From Pseudomonadota bacterium (GTDB taxonomy: Bacteria; Pseudomonadota; Gammaproteobacteria; SZUA-229), in contig JAUPMA010000233.1 of assembly GCA_030836935.1 (NCBI GenBank), positions 1-8,657 of the forward strand: a stretch of DNA of 8,657 nt. Reading direction: 5' to 3'. A model generated the notes under the pieces. It was not told where the DNA came from and did no database searches. It was given only the letters and a program-made list of their open reading frames with translations. The position numbers and the translations under genes were made by a program. This document shows, one piece after another, positions 1-6,100 of this stretch (position 1 is its first letter; the number at the start of each line of letters is the position of its first letter).

Positions 1-42
1 ATCTGTGAGACCGGAAATTACGATGCTGTCTTGCAGGCTCAT
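1..42 (-). CDS. Start of a downstream gene, probably a PP2C-type Ser/Thr phosphatase (3' part outside window)
   Basis: The minus strand shows an ATG at 40-42 that overlaps the TGA of the kinase gene (ATGA overlap), followed by 14 open codons to the window edge: MSLQDSIVISGLTD. An AGG about 6 bases upstream of the ATG can serve as ribosome binding site, so translational coupling to the kinase is likely. The tail ISGLTD resembles the opening of bacterial PP2C phosphatases, where a short strand with G-x-[ST]-D is followed by VGxxRxxNED, but the diagnostic RxxNED motif lies outside the window. Known biology: Hanks-type kinases are often co-transcribed with a PP2C phosphatase that reverses their phosphorylation. 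The reading frame and overlap are seen directly; the family call is inference from very few residues. An FHA-domain protein or another partner is the alternative. Confidence 0.45.
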   Translation of the reverse strand, partial: MSLQDSIVISGLTD

Positions 43-2597
43 GCGTGACCTGCCTTGGGTGACTGGGCAATGATTTGCAGGCATTTGCGGATATCTGCCG
101 CCATCTGGCCACCCGTCTGGTAACGTTTTTCGGCATCCTTGACCAGAGTGCGATTGATTACCACGGTTATGCAGCGCGGCAATTCCGGACGCAGGGTGTC
201 GGGTGCCGGGTGCTCTTCATTGGCGATCTTGTACATCAGTGTGGCCATGGAATCGCCCTGAAAAGGCAGGCGGCCAGTGACCATCTGGAACAGCATTACG
301 CCCAGCGAGAACAGGTCGGAGCGGCCATCCACCTTTTTGCCTGCCAGCTGTTCCGGTGACATATAGGAAGGTGTGCCGAGCACCATGCCGGTTTTGGTTT
401 TGCTGGAATCGGTGATGCGGGCAATACCGAAGTCGGTGAGCTTGAGCGTGTCCGTTTGCGGCTCGTACATGATGTTGGCGGGTTTGATGTCGCGGTGTAC
501 CACGTTGTGGGAATGGGCGTAATCCAGTGCTTCGGCGGCACGCGCCACAATGCTCAGTACCTTTTCTACCGGCAGCAGGGAATCAGGTTTTACATGGCCG
601 GTGAGATCCTTGCCCTTGAGAAATTCCATGGCAATGTAGGCGAGATCATGTTCTTCGCCGGCATCGTAAATGGTGACGATGTTGGGATGGTTCAGGCGGC
701 CGGCGGTTTCGGCTTCGCGGAAGAAACGGTCTTTCACATCCTTCAGTTCATCGCCTTCAAATTCCTGCGACAGGGCCATGGTCTTGATGGCCACCACGCG
801 GCTGATTTTCGGATCCTTGCCCAGATACACGGCACCCATGGCACCTTTGCCCAGTTCTTTTTCAATCTGGTAGCGGCCCAGCATGGGTTTTTCCACACCG
901 TCCTTGTTCAGTACCAGCGTGCCGCCGGGACTTGATGAAGCACCACCCAGAATGACGGTTTCTTCCATTGCCTGCGAGCGCTTGGTGCGCTGTTCAATAT
1001 CGCGGAATTTTGGATCCTGCTCCTTGATGATGGCGTAGACAGATCCTGCCTTGTGGAACTGGCGCTTGCGTTCAAAATCCAGCGCCAGGTTGTAGAGCAG
1101 TTCCAGTGATTCCTTGCCTGGCGGCAGGCGGCGGAATTTTTCAAATGCGGCATCCAGCTGACCCTGGCCTTGCAGTGACAGGCCGAGCATGCGGTTGCTC
1201 TCGGCCGATTCCACATCCAGCTGGGCCTTGCCTTTTTCAGTGAGCAGATAGCGCTTGGTAGTAATGGTGGCGTGCCCGGCGATCAGCAATATGGCAGGCG
1301 TCATGAGTTGCAGCCACATGCCCTGCTGTGTCATCAGTACATAGTGAGTGATGCCAAGTGCAGCGAGCAGGCTGACGGTAATAAATGAGGAAGCGCCAGC
1401 CTTGAGGCGGGGCAGCAACAGCATGATGTAGAGGGTCAGCACCAGCAAAATACCTGCGCGTGCCAGCAGCGACCATTCCGGTTCGATAAAAAAGTCTTCG
1501 TTGAGAATGCTGGAAATGGAATGTGCCAGCGTCAGTACCGGTGCCATGTTGGCATCCACCGGCGTTACCATGGAATCACCGACGCCGGTGGCGGTGGCGC
1601 CGATCAGCACGATTTTTCCCTTGTATTTGTCAACCGGGATTTTGCCCTGGAGTACGTCATAGAACGAATCCACCGGGAATGCCGGGCTGCCGCCATCCGG
1701 GCTGTAGAAAAAAGTGTTCATGCGCAGGTTTGAATCCGTGCGGATATGAAGTTTGCCGAGCTGTACGCCGCTGCCGGTAATCTGGATATCACCGGGGCCG
1801 AGGTTCAGGCTGCGGGCGGCAATGAGCAGCGATTGCGATGGATAGAACTCGCCGAAGTAATCAATGATCAGTGGTTCGGCGCGGATGCCGCCATCCACAT
1901 CCGGGTCAGAGGCGAGCGCACCTATGCCATAGGCATGGGGGCCGATTTCTGCAATCGGAATCAGCGATTCGGCCGCCGGCAGGGGCAGGTAATCATTGAA
2001 GTTGGCAGCCGTGTTGATGTTTTGCAAACGGTAACGCTGCACATATTCCGGCAAATCGGTGTCTGGCCGGCCCAGTGGATTGCCGATGGAAAAATGCATG
2101 GCCAGGACAACGTTTTTAGTGTCTTGCAGGCTCTGCGCCAGAATGCTGTCAGAACTGAGTTCGGTTTCGGCCTGCATCAGTTTTTCGCCCAGCAGGCCAA
2201 GGTCGGTTTCGAGCATGGGATCGTTGTGGCTGGCGGACAGGCTGCTGTTGGTATAAAAATCAATCAGCAACTTGATGTGTTTCAGGCCGGGGTCAATTTG
2301 CGGTTCGACGAAGAAGGTGGTTTGACCGATGATCTTGGCGCCACCCTGTTTCAGCAAGTCATGCATTTTTGCGTGAATGTCGCGCGACCAGGGCCAGCGA
2401 CCGATGTTGGCGATGCTGACATCATCAATGGCGACGACGGCGATTTTATCGCTGGGGATATTGCTGGAGGCGCGTACACCAAAATCGTAGGCGCTGCGCT
2501 CAATGCTGCTGAAGGCGCCGAAATAACCGAGTATCAATACAGCCGTCGTAACAGCCATCCCGGCGAACCAGTCGCGCGTCAGCAAACCTTGTTTCAT
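39..2597 (-). CDS. CHASE2 sensor domain-containing Ser/Thr protein kinase
   Basis: This 852-residue inner-membrane protein probably phosphorylates Ser/Thr on cytoplasmic partners in response to an extracytoplasmic signal. A membrane helix at about 11-30 is followed by an extracytoplasmic CHASE2 domain (about 35-370, with VVAIDDVSI and WPWSRD near its start and KIVLIGATATG late), three membrane helices (about 377-396, 403-421, 430-446), a TPR-like stretch (about 468-535) and a C-terminal Hanks kinase domain (about 576-837). The kinase is complete: glycine loop GKGAMGAV at 584-591, ATP lysine K605 in VAIK, probable helix-C glutamate E628, HRDIKPAN with D703, DFG with D722, and GTPSYMSPEQ at 741-750. 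Activation-loop T734 and T736 are spaced before GTP as the two phosphothreonines of mycobacterial PknB are. The start is supported by GGGGGA four bases upstream. It overlaps the next gene by four bases. The signal and substrates cannot be read from the sequence. Confidence 0.94.
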   Translation of the reverse strand: MKQGLLTRDWFAGMAVTTAVLILGYFGAFSSIERSAYDFGVRASSNIPSDKIAVVAIDDVSIANIGRWPWSRDIHAKMHDLLKQGGAKIIGQTTFFVEPQIDPGLKHIKLLIDFYTNSSLSASHNDPMLETDLGLLGEKLMQAETELSSDSILAQSLQDTKNVVLAMHFSIGNPLGRPDTDLPEYVQRYRLQNINTAANFNDYLPLPAAESLIPIAEIGPHAYGIGALASDPDVDGGIRAEPLIIDYFGEFYPSQSLLIAARSLNLGPGDIQITGSGVQLGKLHIRTDSNLRMNTFFYSPDGGSPAFPVDSFYDVLQGKIPVDKYKGKIVLIGATATGVGDSMVTPVDANMAPVLTLAHSISSILNEDFFIEPEWSLLARAGILLVLTLYIMLLLPRLKAGASSFITVSLLAALGITHYVLMTQQGMWLQLMTPAILLIAGHATITTKRYLLTEKGKAQLDVESAESNRMLGLSLQGQGQLDAAFEKFRRLPPGKESLELLYNLALDFERKRQFHKAGSVYAIIKEQDPKFRDIEQRTKRSQAMEETVILGGASSSPGGTLVLNKDGVEKPMLGRYQIEKELGKGAMGAVYLGKDPKISRVVAIKTMALSQEFEGDELKDVKDRFFREAETAGRLNHPNIVTIYDAGEEHDLAYIAMEFLKGKDLTGHVKPDSLLPVEKVLSIVARAAEALDYAHSHNVVHRDIKPANIMYEPQTDTLKLTDFGIARITDSSKTKTGMVLGTPSYMSPEQLAGKKVDGRSDLFSLGVMLFQMVTGRLPFQGDSMATLMYKIANEEHPAPDTLRPELPRCITVVINRTLVKDAEKRYQTGGQMAADIRKCLQIIAQSPKAGHA

Positions 2598-2634
2598 TCC
2601 ATCCCCCGAGTCGTGTTTTTATGTCCCTCTACAG

Positions 2635-2727
2635 GATAGCAGCTGTATTTGCAAAGTCATTACATCCTGAAAGCAGCAGTTGGCCGCTTTAAAGTGAATT
2701 TAATGTATTGCTTTGTAATGAGTTTTC
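2635..2727 (-). promoter_or_regulatory. Possible control region upstream of the kinase gene
   Basis: The 171-base gap between the kinase start and the sppA stop is AT-richer than the genes. It contains an imperfect inverted repeat, GCAAAGTCATTACA (2651-2664) and TGTAATGAGTTTTC (2714-2727), matching at 12 of 14 positions when one arm is reverse-complemented, with a 49-base spacer. On the minus strand, ATGACT and TATCCT sit 16 bases apart and could be weak -35 and -10 boxes. No T-run terminator for sppA is visible here, so read-through from sppA into the kinase is possible. All of this is inference from motif shape. Confidence 0.25.
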
Positions 2728-2768
2728 ACCATGGCATCCTTTCGCGCATTCAACGGCTGTTTTCAGGT

Positions 2769-3710
2769 TTAGCGTAACTGCGGTTTCATGTCCTGTTCCA
2801 TCAGCAGATTGGCCATGGTGACACCAACGTCTCTGGAAAACTGGCTGAAGAAATCCGGGCGCACGGTGTAATCCACAATATCTTCGGCGTGCAGCACTTC
2901 GCGGGCGACATAACTGGCGCTGGCCAGCTCATCCACCAGACCGATTTCCACACCTTGATCGCCGGTCCAGATCAGGCCGCTGAATAATCCGTCCACTTCC
3001 TTCAGCTTTTCGCCACGGCCTTTTTTGACGGCCTGGATAAACTGGTTGTGAATATCGTCAAGCAAGGTTTGTAAATGTTTATTGATCTCCGGATTGCTGG
3101 GTGCAAACGGATCCAGCAGAGCCTTGTTTTCGCCAGCCGTCAGCGTGCGGCGTTCAATGCCGAGTTTTTTCATGGCTTCGACAAAACCGAAGTTATCCAT
3201 GCGCACACCAATCGAGCCAACAATACTGGCCTGATCGGCGTAAATTTTTTCCGCCGCAGAGGCCACGTAGTAACCGCCGGACGCACAAATATCGGTGATC
3301 ACCACATACAGTGGAATGCCGGGATGTTCCTTGCGCAGACGCAAAATTTCGTTGTAGATATAACCCGATTGCACCGGGCTGCCACCGGGGCTGTTGATGC
3401 GCAAAATAACACCGGCAGTTTTTTTATCCTCGAATGCAGCACGCAAACCGGACACTACATTGTCGGCACTGGCATCGGCCTCAGCCATGATGATGCCGTT
3501 CAGTTCAACCAGCGCCGTATGTTTGTCACCATGTCTGGCCGCCGCGTGACGACTGTCGCTGATCATCGGCATGAACAGCAGCAAACCGATCAATAAATAG
3601 GCAAAGCCCAGCAGCTTGAAAAAAATTCCCCAGCGCCGTGCGCGGCGTTGTTCTTTCAGACCTTCGAGGGCGATTTTTTCCAGCGTTTCGCGTTCCCAGT
3701 TGTCACTCAT
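2769..3710 (-). CDS. sppA: Signal peptide peptidase SppA-like, S49 family serine protease
   Basis: This 313-residue membrane-anchored peptidase is of the short 36K SppA type, which digests remnant signal peptides left in the membrane after protein export. One N-terminal membrane helix (about 28-49) follows a basic stretch (QRRARR), so the catalytic domain should lie in the periplasm. The S49 signature is intact: INSPGG at 105-110 for the oxyanion region, nucleophile S144 in ICASGGYY, and general-base K196 in TAGENKALLDPF. The 52-residue Ser-Lys spacing equals that of Bacillus SppA (S147/K199). The chosen ATG at 3708-3710 has AGGA at 3719-3722, eight bases upstream; a TTG ten codons earlier at 3740 lies in a repeat and is unlikely. 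A similar peptidase lies beside the rluC-linked hydrolase in Pseudomonas, as recalled. SohB is the alternative, but the lone N-terminal helix and the size favour SppA. Confidence 0.93.
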   Translation of the reverse strand: MSDNWERETLEKIALEGLKEQRRARRWGIFFKLLGFAYLLIGLLLFMPMISDSRHAAARHGDKHTALVELNGIIMAEADASADNVVSGLRAAFEDKKTAGVILRINSPGGSPVQSGYIYNEILRLRKEHPGIPLYVVITDICASGGYYVASAAEKIYADQASIVGSIGVRMDNFGFVEAMKKLGIERRTLTAGENKALLDPFAPSNPEINKHLQTLLDDIHNQFIQAVKKGRGEKLKEVDGLFSGLIWTGDQGVEIGLVDELASASYVAREVLHAEDIVDYTVRPDFFSQFSRDVGVTMANLLMEQDMKPQLR

Positions 3711-3723
3711 GATTTGATTCCTG

Positions 3724-3769
3724 TTGATTGGAGGTGGCAAGTATAAAGTTTAAAGTTGCAAGGAAAAGC
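3724..3769 (+). repeat. Degenerate heptamer-repeat element, short copy
   Basis: This 46-base element begins TTGATTGGAGGTGGCAAGT and ends GCAAGGAAAAGC. Its core is four 7-bp units starting at 3734: GTGGCAA, GTATAAA, GTTTAAA, GTTGCAA. The left end matches 8292-8310 at 18 of 19 bases and the right end matches 8340-8351 at 11 of 12, so both loci carry one dispersed element. The copies differ in length by exactly two heptamers. It sits directly upstream of the sppA Shine-Dalgarno. The family is not one I can name. Confidence 0.6.
3740..3745 (-). promoter_or_regulatory. Candidate -10 box for sppA
   Basis: On the minus strand TATACT (five of six to consensus) lies 29 bases before the sppA ATG, inside the heptamer-repeat element. 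No good -35 is present at 16-18 bases; the best is a T-rich TTTTCC. If used, the leader would be about 25 bases and would include the AGGA ribosome binding site. Confidence 0.3.
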
Positions 3770-3802
3770 ATTTATTCCGGGTGAATCTTTCTTTAATTCG
3801 TG

Positions 3803-3844
3803 GGGTGGCATCGCCCACTATTTAATCGGTGGGCGGTGCCACCC
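3803..3844. repeat. REP-like palindrome forming a 16-bp stem-loop
   Basis: The arms GGGTGGCATCGCCCAC (3803-3818) and GTGGGCGGTGCCACCC (3829-3844) are complementary at all 16 positions when read as plus-strand RNA, counting one U-G wobble. In minus-strand RNA, the direction of the flanking genes, that pair becomes an A-C mismatch. The loop is ten bases, TATTTAATCG. No T-run follows on either strand, so it is not a typical intrinsic terminator. GC-rich intergenic palindromes of this shape fit REP-type elements, which may protect or end the upstream HAD-gene mRNA. It lies 19 bases past the HAD stop codon. Confidence 0.7.
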
Positions 3845-3863
3845 TGCAAATATATTTCGCGAT

Positions 3864-4532
3864 TCAAAATCGCCGTAAAAAATTCGGTAAGTGCGTAATA
3901 TCATGCAAGCAATCTACAGGTTGATGTTTCATTAATCGCTCCACAGAATGCACACCATAACTCACAGCCAGTGCATCCATGCCGATGTTGTGTGCCATTT
4001 CCATATCGTATTCGGTGTCGCCAATCATCAGAGCTTCGCGGGCATGCAAACCCAGCTGATCCAGAATTTCTTCCAGCATTTGCGGATGCGGTTTGGAACG
4101 GGTTTCCGAAGCGCAGCGGGTAACATGAAAGCGTTGTTGCAAGTTAGTTTGCTGCAACACCTGATTCAATCCTTCACGGCCCTTTCCCGTGGCAATGGCC
4201 AGCCAGTAACCGTCAGTTTCCAGTGTTTGCAGCATGTCAGTTACGCCGGCAAATAAAGCCGAAGGCGTGGTGCTGGTTTGCAGGTAGCGCAAGCGATATT
4301 CCGCCGCCAGTTGTTCAATCATGTCAGCGGATTGCGCCGGATGCAGGGCATGCAAGGCTTCGCGCAAACCCAGACCGATTACATTCTTGTAAACCTCGTC
4401 ATGCTGATCGCTCAAGCCATGATGCAAACTGGCTTCACGCAAACAGGCCTCAATGCGCGCTTCGGAATCCATCAGCGTGCCGTCCCAGTCAAAAATCAAC
4501 GCTTTCCATGGCCGGTTCATCTTCACATTCAT
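3864..4532 (-). CDS. HAD-superfamily phosphatase (phosphoglycolate phosphatase-like)
   Basis: This 222-residue cytoplasmic hydrolase carries all four HAD motifs: DWDGT with nucleophile D15 and acid/base D17, T115 in AIATGKG, K147 in SKPHP, and GDTEYD at 171-176 for magnesium binding. The helical cap between motifs I and II (about 20-95) is of the C1 type seen in Gph- and beta-phosphoglucomutase-like enzymes, so it likely cleaves a small phosphate ester. The substrate cannot be assigned. Its ATG overlaps the rluC stop as ATGA and has GGAG at 4538-4541, five bases upstream, so the genes are almost certainly co-transcribed and probably translationally coupled. M5 (4518-4520) is the alternative start but lacks a ribosome binding site this good. 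The pairing of a HAD hydrolase with rluC is also known in pseudomonads. Repair of 2-phosphoglycolate or control of nucleotide phosphates are guesses only. Confidence 0.92.
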   Translation of the reverse strand: MNVKMNRPWKALIFDWDGTLMDSEARIEACLREASLHHGLSDQHDEVYKNVIGLGLREALHALHPAQSADMIEQLAAEYRLRYLQTSTTPSALFAGVTDMLQTLETDGYWLAIATGKGREGLNQVLQQTNLQQRFHVTRCASETRSKPHPQMLEEILDQLGLHAREALMIGDTEYDMEMAHNIGMDALAVSYGVHSVERLMKHQPVDCLHDITHLPNFLRRF

Positions 4533-5473
4533 GTGGACTCCAGCAAATCCATGGCGCGTTGCCAGTCGGCATCCACCGGTGCAGTGATGGTGTAGTTTTT
4601 GTCGAGTTTGAAACGAAGTTGCCAGGCATGCAGAAACATGCGTTTCAAACCCTGTTCTTTCAGATAACGGTTGAAACCTTCATCACCGTATTTGCTGTCA
4701 CCGGCTACCGGATGGCCAACATGGGCAGCGTGAACGCGGATTTGATGGGTGCGGCCGGTTTGCAGATGGATTTCCATCAGTGTGGCAGTTTCATAATAGG
4801 CCTGGGGAATGAACAGGCTGCGCGATTCCTTGCCTTCCTTATGATCCACAACCACCATGCTTTCGCCACCCTGCATGCTGTTTTTGCGCAGCGGTACATC
4901 AATCAGTCGCTCGCCACCCTGCCAGCGGTCGACCAGAATGGCCTGATAGATTTTTTGCATCTGATGTTCGTTGCGAAACAGTTCGTGCAAGCGCATTAGG
5001 GTAGGGCGGGTTTTGGCAAACAGCAGCACGCCGCTGGTATCGCGATCGAGGCGATGCGCCAGTTCCAGCATGTCGTCATCAGGGCGCAACTGGCGCAGCA
5101 CTTCAATGGCGCCGAAGCGGATATTGCTGCCGCCGTGTACGGCGAGCCCCACCGGTTTGTTCAGCGCCAGTATGAATTCATCTTCAAACAGGATGCATTG
5201 GCGTACCTGTTCCAGCAAATATTTCGGCGCGCTTTCGTTATCTGTTTTTTCCTGGATATTCACCGGCGGAATCCGTACCTGATCGCCGGCCTGCAAACGG
5301 TAATCGGCCTTCTTGCGGCCCTTGTTGACACGCACCTGGCCACTGCGCAGCAGTTTGTAGACCAGGCTTTTGGGCAGGCCTTTCAACTGGCCGATGAGAA
5401 AATTGTCCAGGCGCTGGTCACTGTGACGGGCACTGATTTCGATGGTTTGTACGGCTGGCTTGGGGGTTGTCAT
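4529..5473 (-). CDS. rluC: 23S rRNA pseudouridine synthase RluC
   Basis: RluC isomerises uridines in 23S rRNA (positions 955, 2504 and 2580 in E. coli), around the peptidyl-transferase centre. From the chosen start the protein is 314 residues, against 319 in E. coli. An S4 RNA-binding domain (about 19-66, with RLDNFL and KGLPKSLVYK) leads into the pseudouridylate synthase domain. The signature HRLDRDTSG is at 140-148 with catalytic aspartate D143. ALNKPVGLAVHGG (103-115) and LQTGRTHQIRVH (237-248) are further family motifs. The frame stays open up to an ATG at 5593, but the extra 40 residues have no family counterpart. ATGs at 5482 and 5473 are the plausible starts; neither has a strong Shine-Dalgarno. 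It is divergent from rne, as in E. coli and Pseudomonas, and forms an operon with the HAD gene. Confidence 0.95.
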   Translation of the reverse strand: MTTPKPAVQTIEISARHSDQRLDNFLIGQLKGLPKSLVYKLLRSGQVRVNKGRKKADYRLQAGDQVRIPPVNIQEKTDNESAPKYLLEQVRQCILFEDEFILALNKPVGLAVHGGSNIRFGAIEVLRQLRPDDDMLELAHRLDRDTSGVLLFAKTRPTLMRLHELFRNEHQMQKIYQAILVDRWQGGERLIDVPLRKNSMQGGESMVVVDHKEGKESRSLFIPQAYYETATLMEIHLQTGRTHQIRVHAAHVGHPVAGDSKYGDEGFNRYLKEQGLKRMFLHAWQLRFKLDKNYTITAPVDADWQRAMDLLEST

Positions 5474-5737
5474 GGCGCGCATGGTATCAAAGCTTGACCC
5501 GATAGCTGCAATTTGCAAAACTCTCGCAGCCCCGAAGGTTTCTAACGGACTATTTTTACTGGAATTTTTTCTCTTCCAGCGTGTCTTCAGCAAGGGTCGC
5601 TACAGTCACCGGGGCAGAAATACGAGGTTAAGGTCGGCCAGTTGGCTGTATCTGAACAGTTTTCTGGTTCGTGCCCATGAGATGTATTCCGGGTTTGAAC
5701 CTGGGTTGGTCCAAAGCCCTAAATTTGGAAAAACACT

Positions 5738-5765
5738 GGGTGTCACTCGAAGTTGAGTGGCACTC
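5738..5765 (+). promoter_or_regulatory. Stem-loop in the rne leader
   Basis: Positions 5738-5748 pair with 5755-5765 to form an 11-bp stem (nine Watson-Crick pairs and two G-U) closed by a six-base loop GAAGTT. The core is CACTC/GAGTG. The next bases are AAGGA at 5767-5771, so a Shine-Dalgarno-like sequence is displayed directly 3' of the stem. It is the best local hairpin I found in the leader and a candidate for the feedback stem-loop of rne mRNA. Confidence 0.5.
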
Positions 5766-5776
5766 CAAGGAAATTT

Positions 5777-6100
5777 ATGAATCTCGCCACCCTGCACAAT
5801 CTGGTAAACATCGCACACGGCGCCCTCTGGGGTAGCTGCGTGGTGGCTGTTTGCCTGTTTGTGTATGTACGCAATGCCCCGTCCGTTGTCAGCCGTTATG
5901 CGCGGATGCCGGTTATTGCTGGATGGCCTACTCCATCAGGTCTATTAATCAATGAAAAGAATCCTCATCAACGCAACCCAGAAAGAGGAGATCCGCGTGG
6001 CCATGGTAGATGGTCAGCGTCTCTACGATCTGGACATAGAAGTACCCTCCAAAGAGCAGAAGAAAGCCAATATCTACAAGGGCGTTATTACCCGGGTTGA
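5777..6100 (+). other. Possible leader ORF running out of frame through the rne start
   Basis: An ATG at 5777 is preceded by AAGGA with a five-base spacer, a better ribosome binding site than that of rne itself. The frame codes for 107 residues, MNLATLHNLVNIAHGALW at the start, then a hydrophobic run GSCVVAVCLFVYV that could span a membrane. It overlaps the first 149 bases of rne in another frame and ends with TGA at 6098-6100. The C-terminal half within rne looks like frame-shadow sequence. It may be a regulatory upstream ORF or chance; no known family is recognised. Confidence 0.2.
5922..5940 (+). promoter_or_regulatory. Ribosome binding region of rne with a short abutting hairpin
   Basis: GATGG (5922-5926) and CCATC (5933-5937) form a 5-bp stem with loop CCTACT, ending one base before the only Shine-Dalgarno-like AGG (5938-5940). 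That AGG lies 11 bases before the rne ATG, longer than ideal, so initiation is probably weak. A TAA at 5946-5948 in the rne frame excludes any upstream start and fixes the ATG at 5952. Confidence 0.35.

Larger units (their letters stand above)
5474..5951. promoter_or_regulatory. Divergent rluC-rne control region and rne leader
   Basis: This 478-base stretch contains no convincing protein gene and must hold the promoters of both flanking genes. Known biology: in E. coli the rne mRNA has a leader of about 360 bases whose stem-loops let RNase E cleave its own message, and the length here would suit such autoregulation. Visible items are a TTGACC at 5494-5499 on the plus strand with only a poor -10 (AAAACT) 17 bases on, a small inverted repeat CTGGAA/TTCCAG at 5559-5579, an 11-bp hairpin at 5738-5765 and a short hairpin abutting the rne ribosome binding site. 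I could not recognise the enterobacterial hp2 element. Promoter positions stay unassigned. Confidence 0.5.

Noticed and set aside
1746..2639. 297-codon open frame on the plus strand
   Set aside because: It lies antisense to the CHASE2 kinase gene, has no recognisable domain and no good ribosome binding site, and the opposite strand encodes a clear protein family.
3803..3844. Intrinsic terminator for the rluC-HAD operon
   Set aside because: The stem is strong, but the bases after it on the minus strand (CACGAATTAAAG) have no T-run, so a REP-like element is the better description.
3858..3874. Small hairpin GCGATT/AATCGC over the HAD stop codon
   Set aside because: Only six base pairs with a three-base loop and no T-run; too weak to call as a feature.
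4223..4999. 258-codon open frame on the plus strand
   Set aside because: It is antisense across the HAD-rluC junction, both of which have intact catalytic motifs; its composition is that of a frame shadow.
5474..5593. 40-residue N-terminal extension of RluC from an ATG at 5593
   Set aside because: RluC homologues begin near TIEISARHSDQR; the extension has no family counterpart and lies in the divergent promoter region, so the start at 5473 was chosen.
5682..5708. tRNA T-arm-like sequence on the minus strand (GGTTCAAACC)
   Set aside because: The T stem has mismatches, and no acceptor stem, anticodon arm or D arm could be found around it.
5606..5818. 70-codon minus-strand frame in the rluC-rne gap
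   Set aside because: No family resemblance, no supporting ribosome binding site, and it overlaps the rne leader hairpin.
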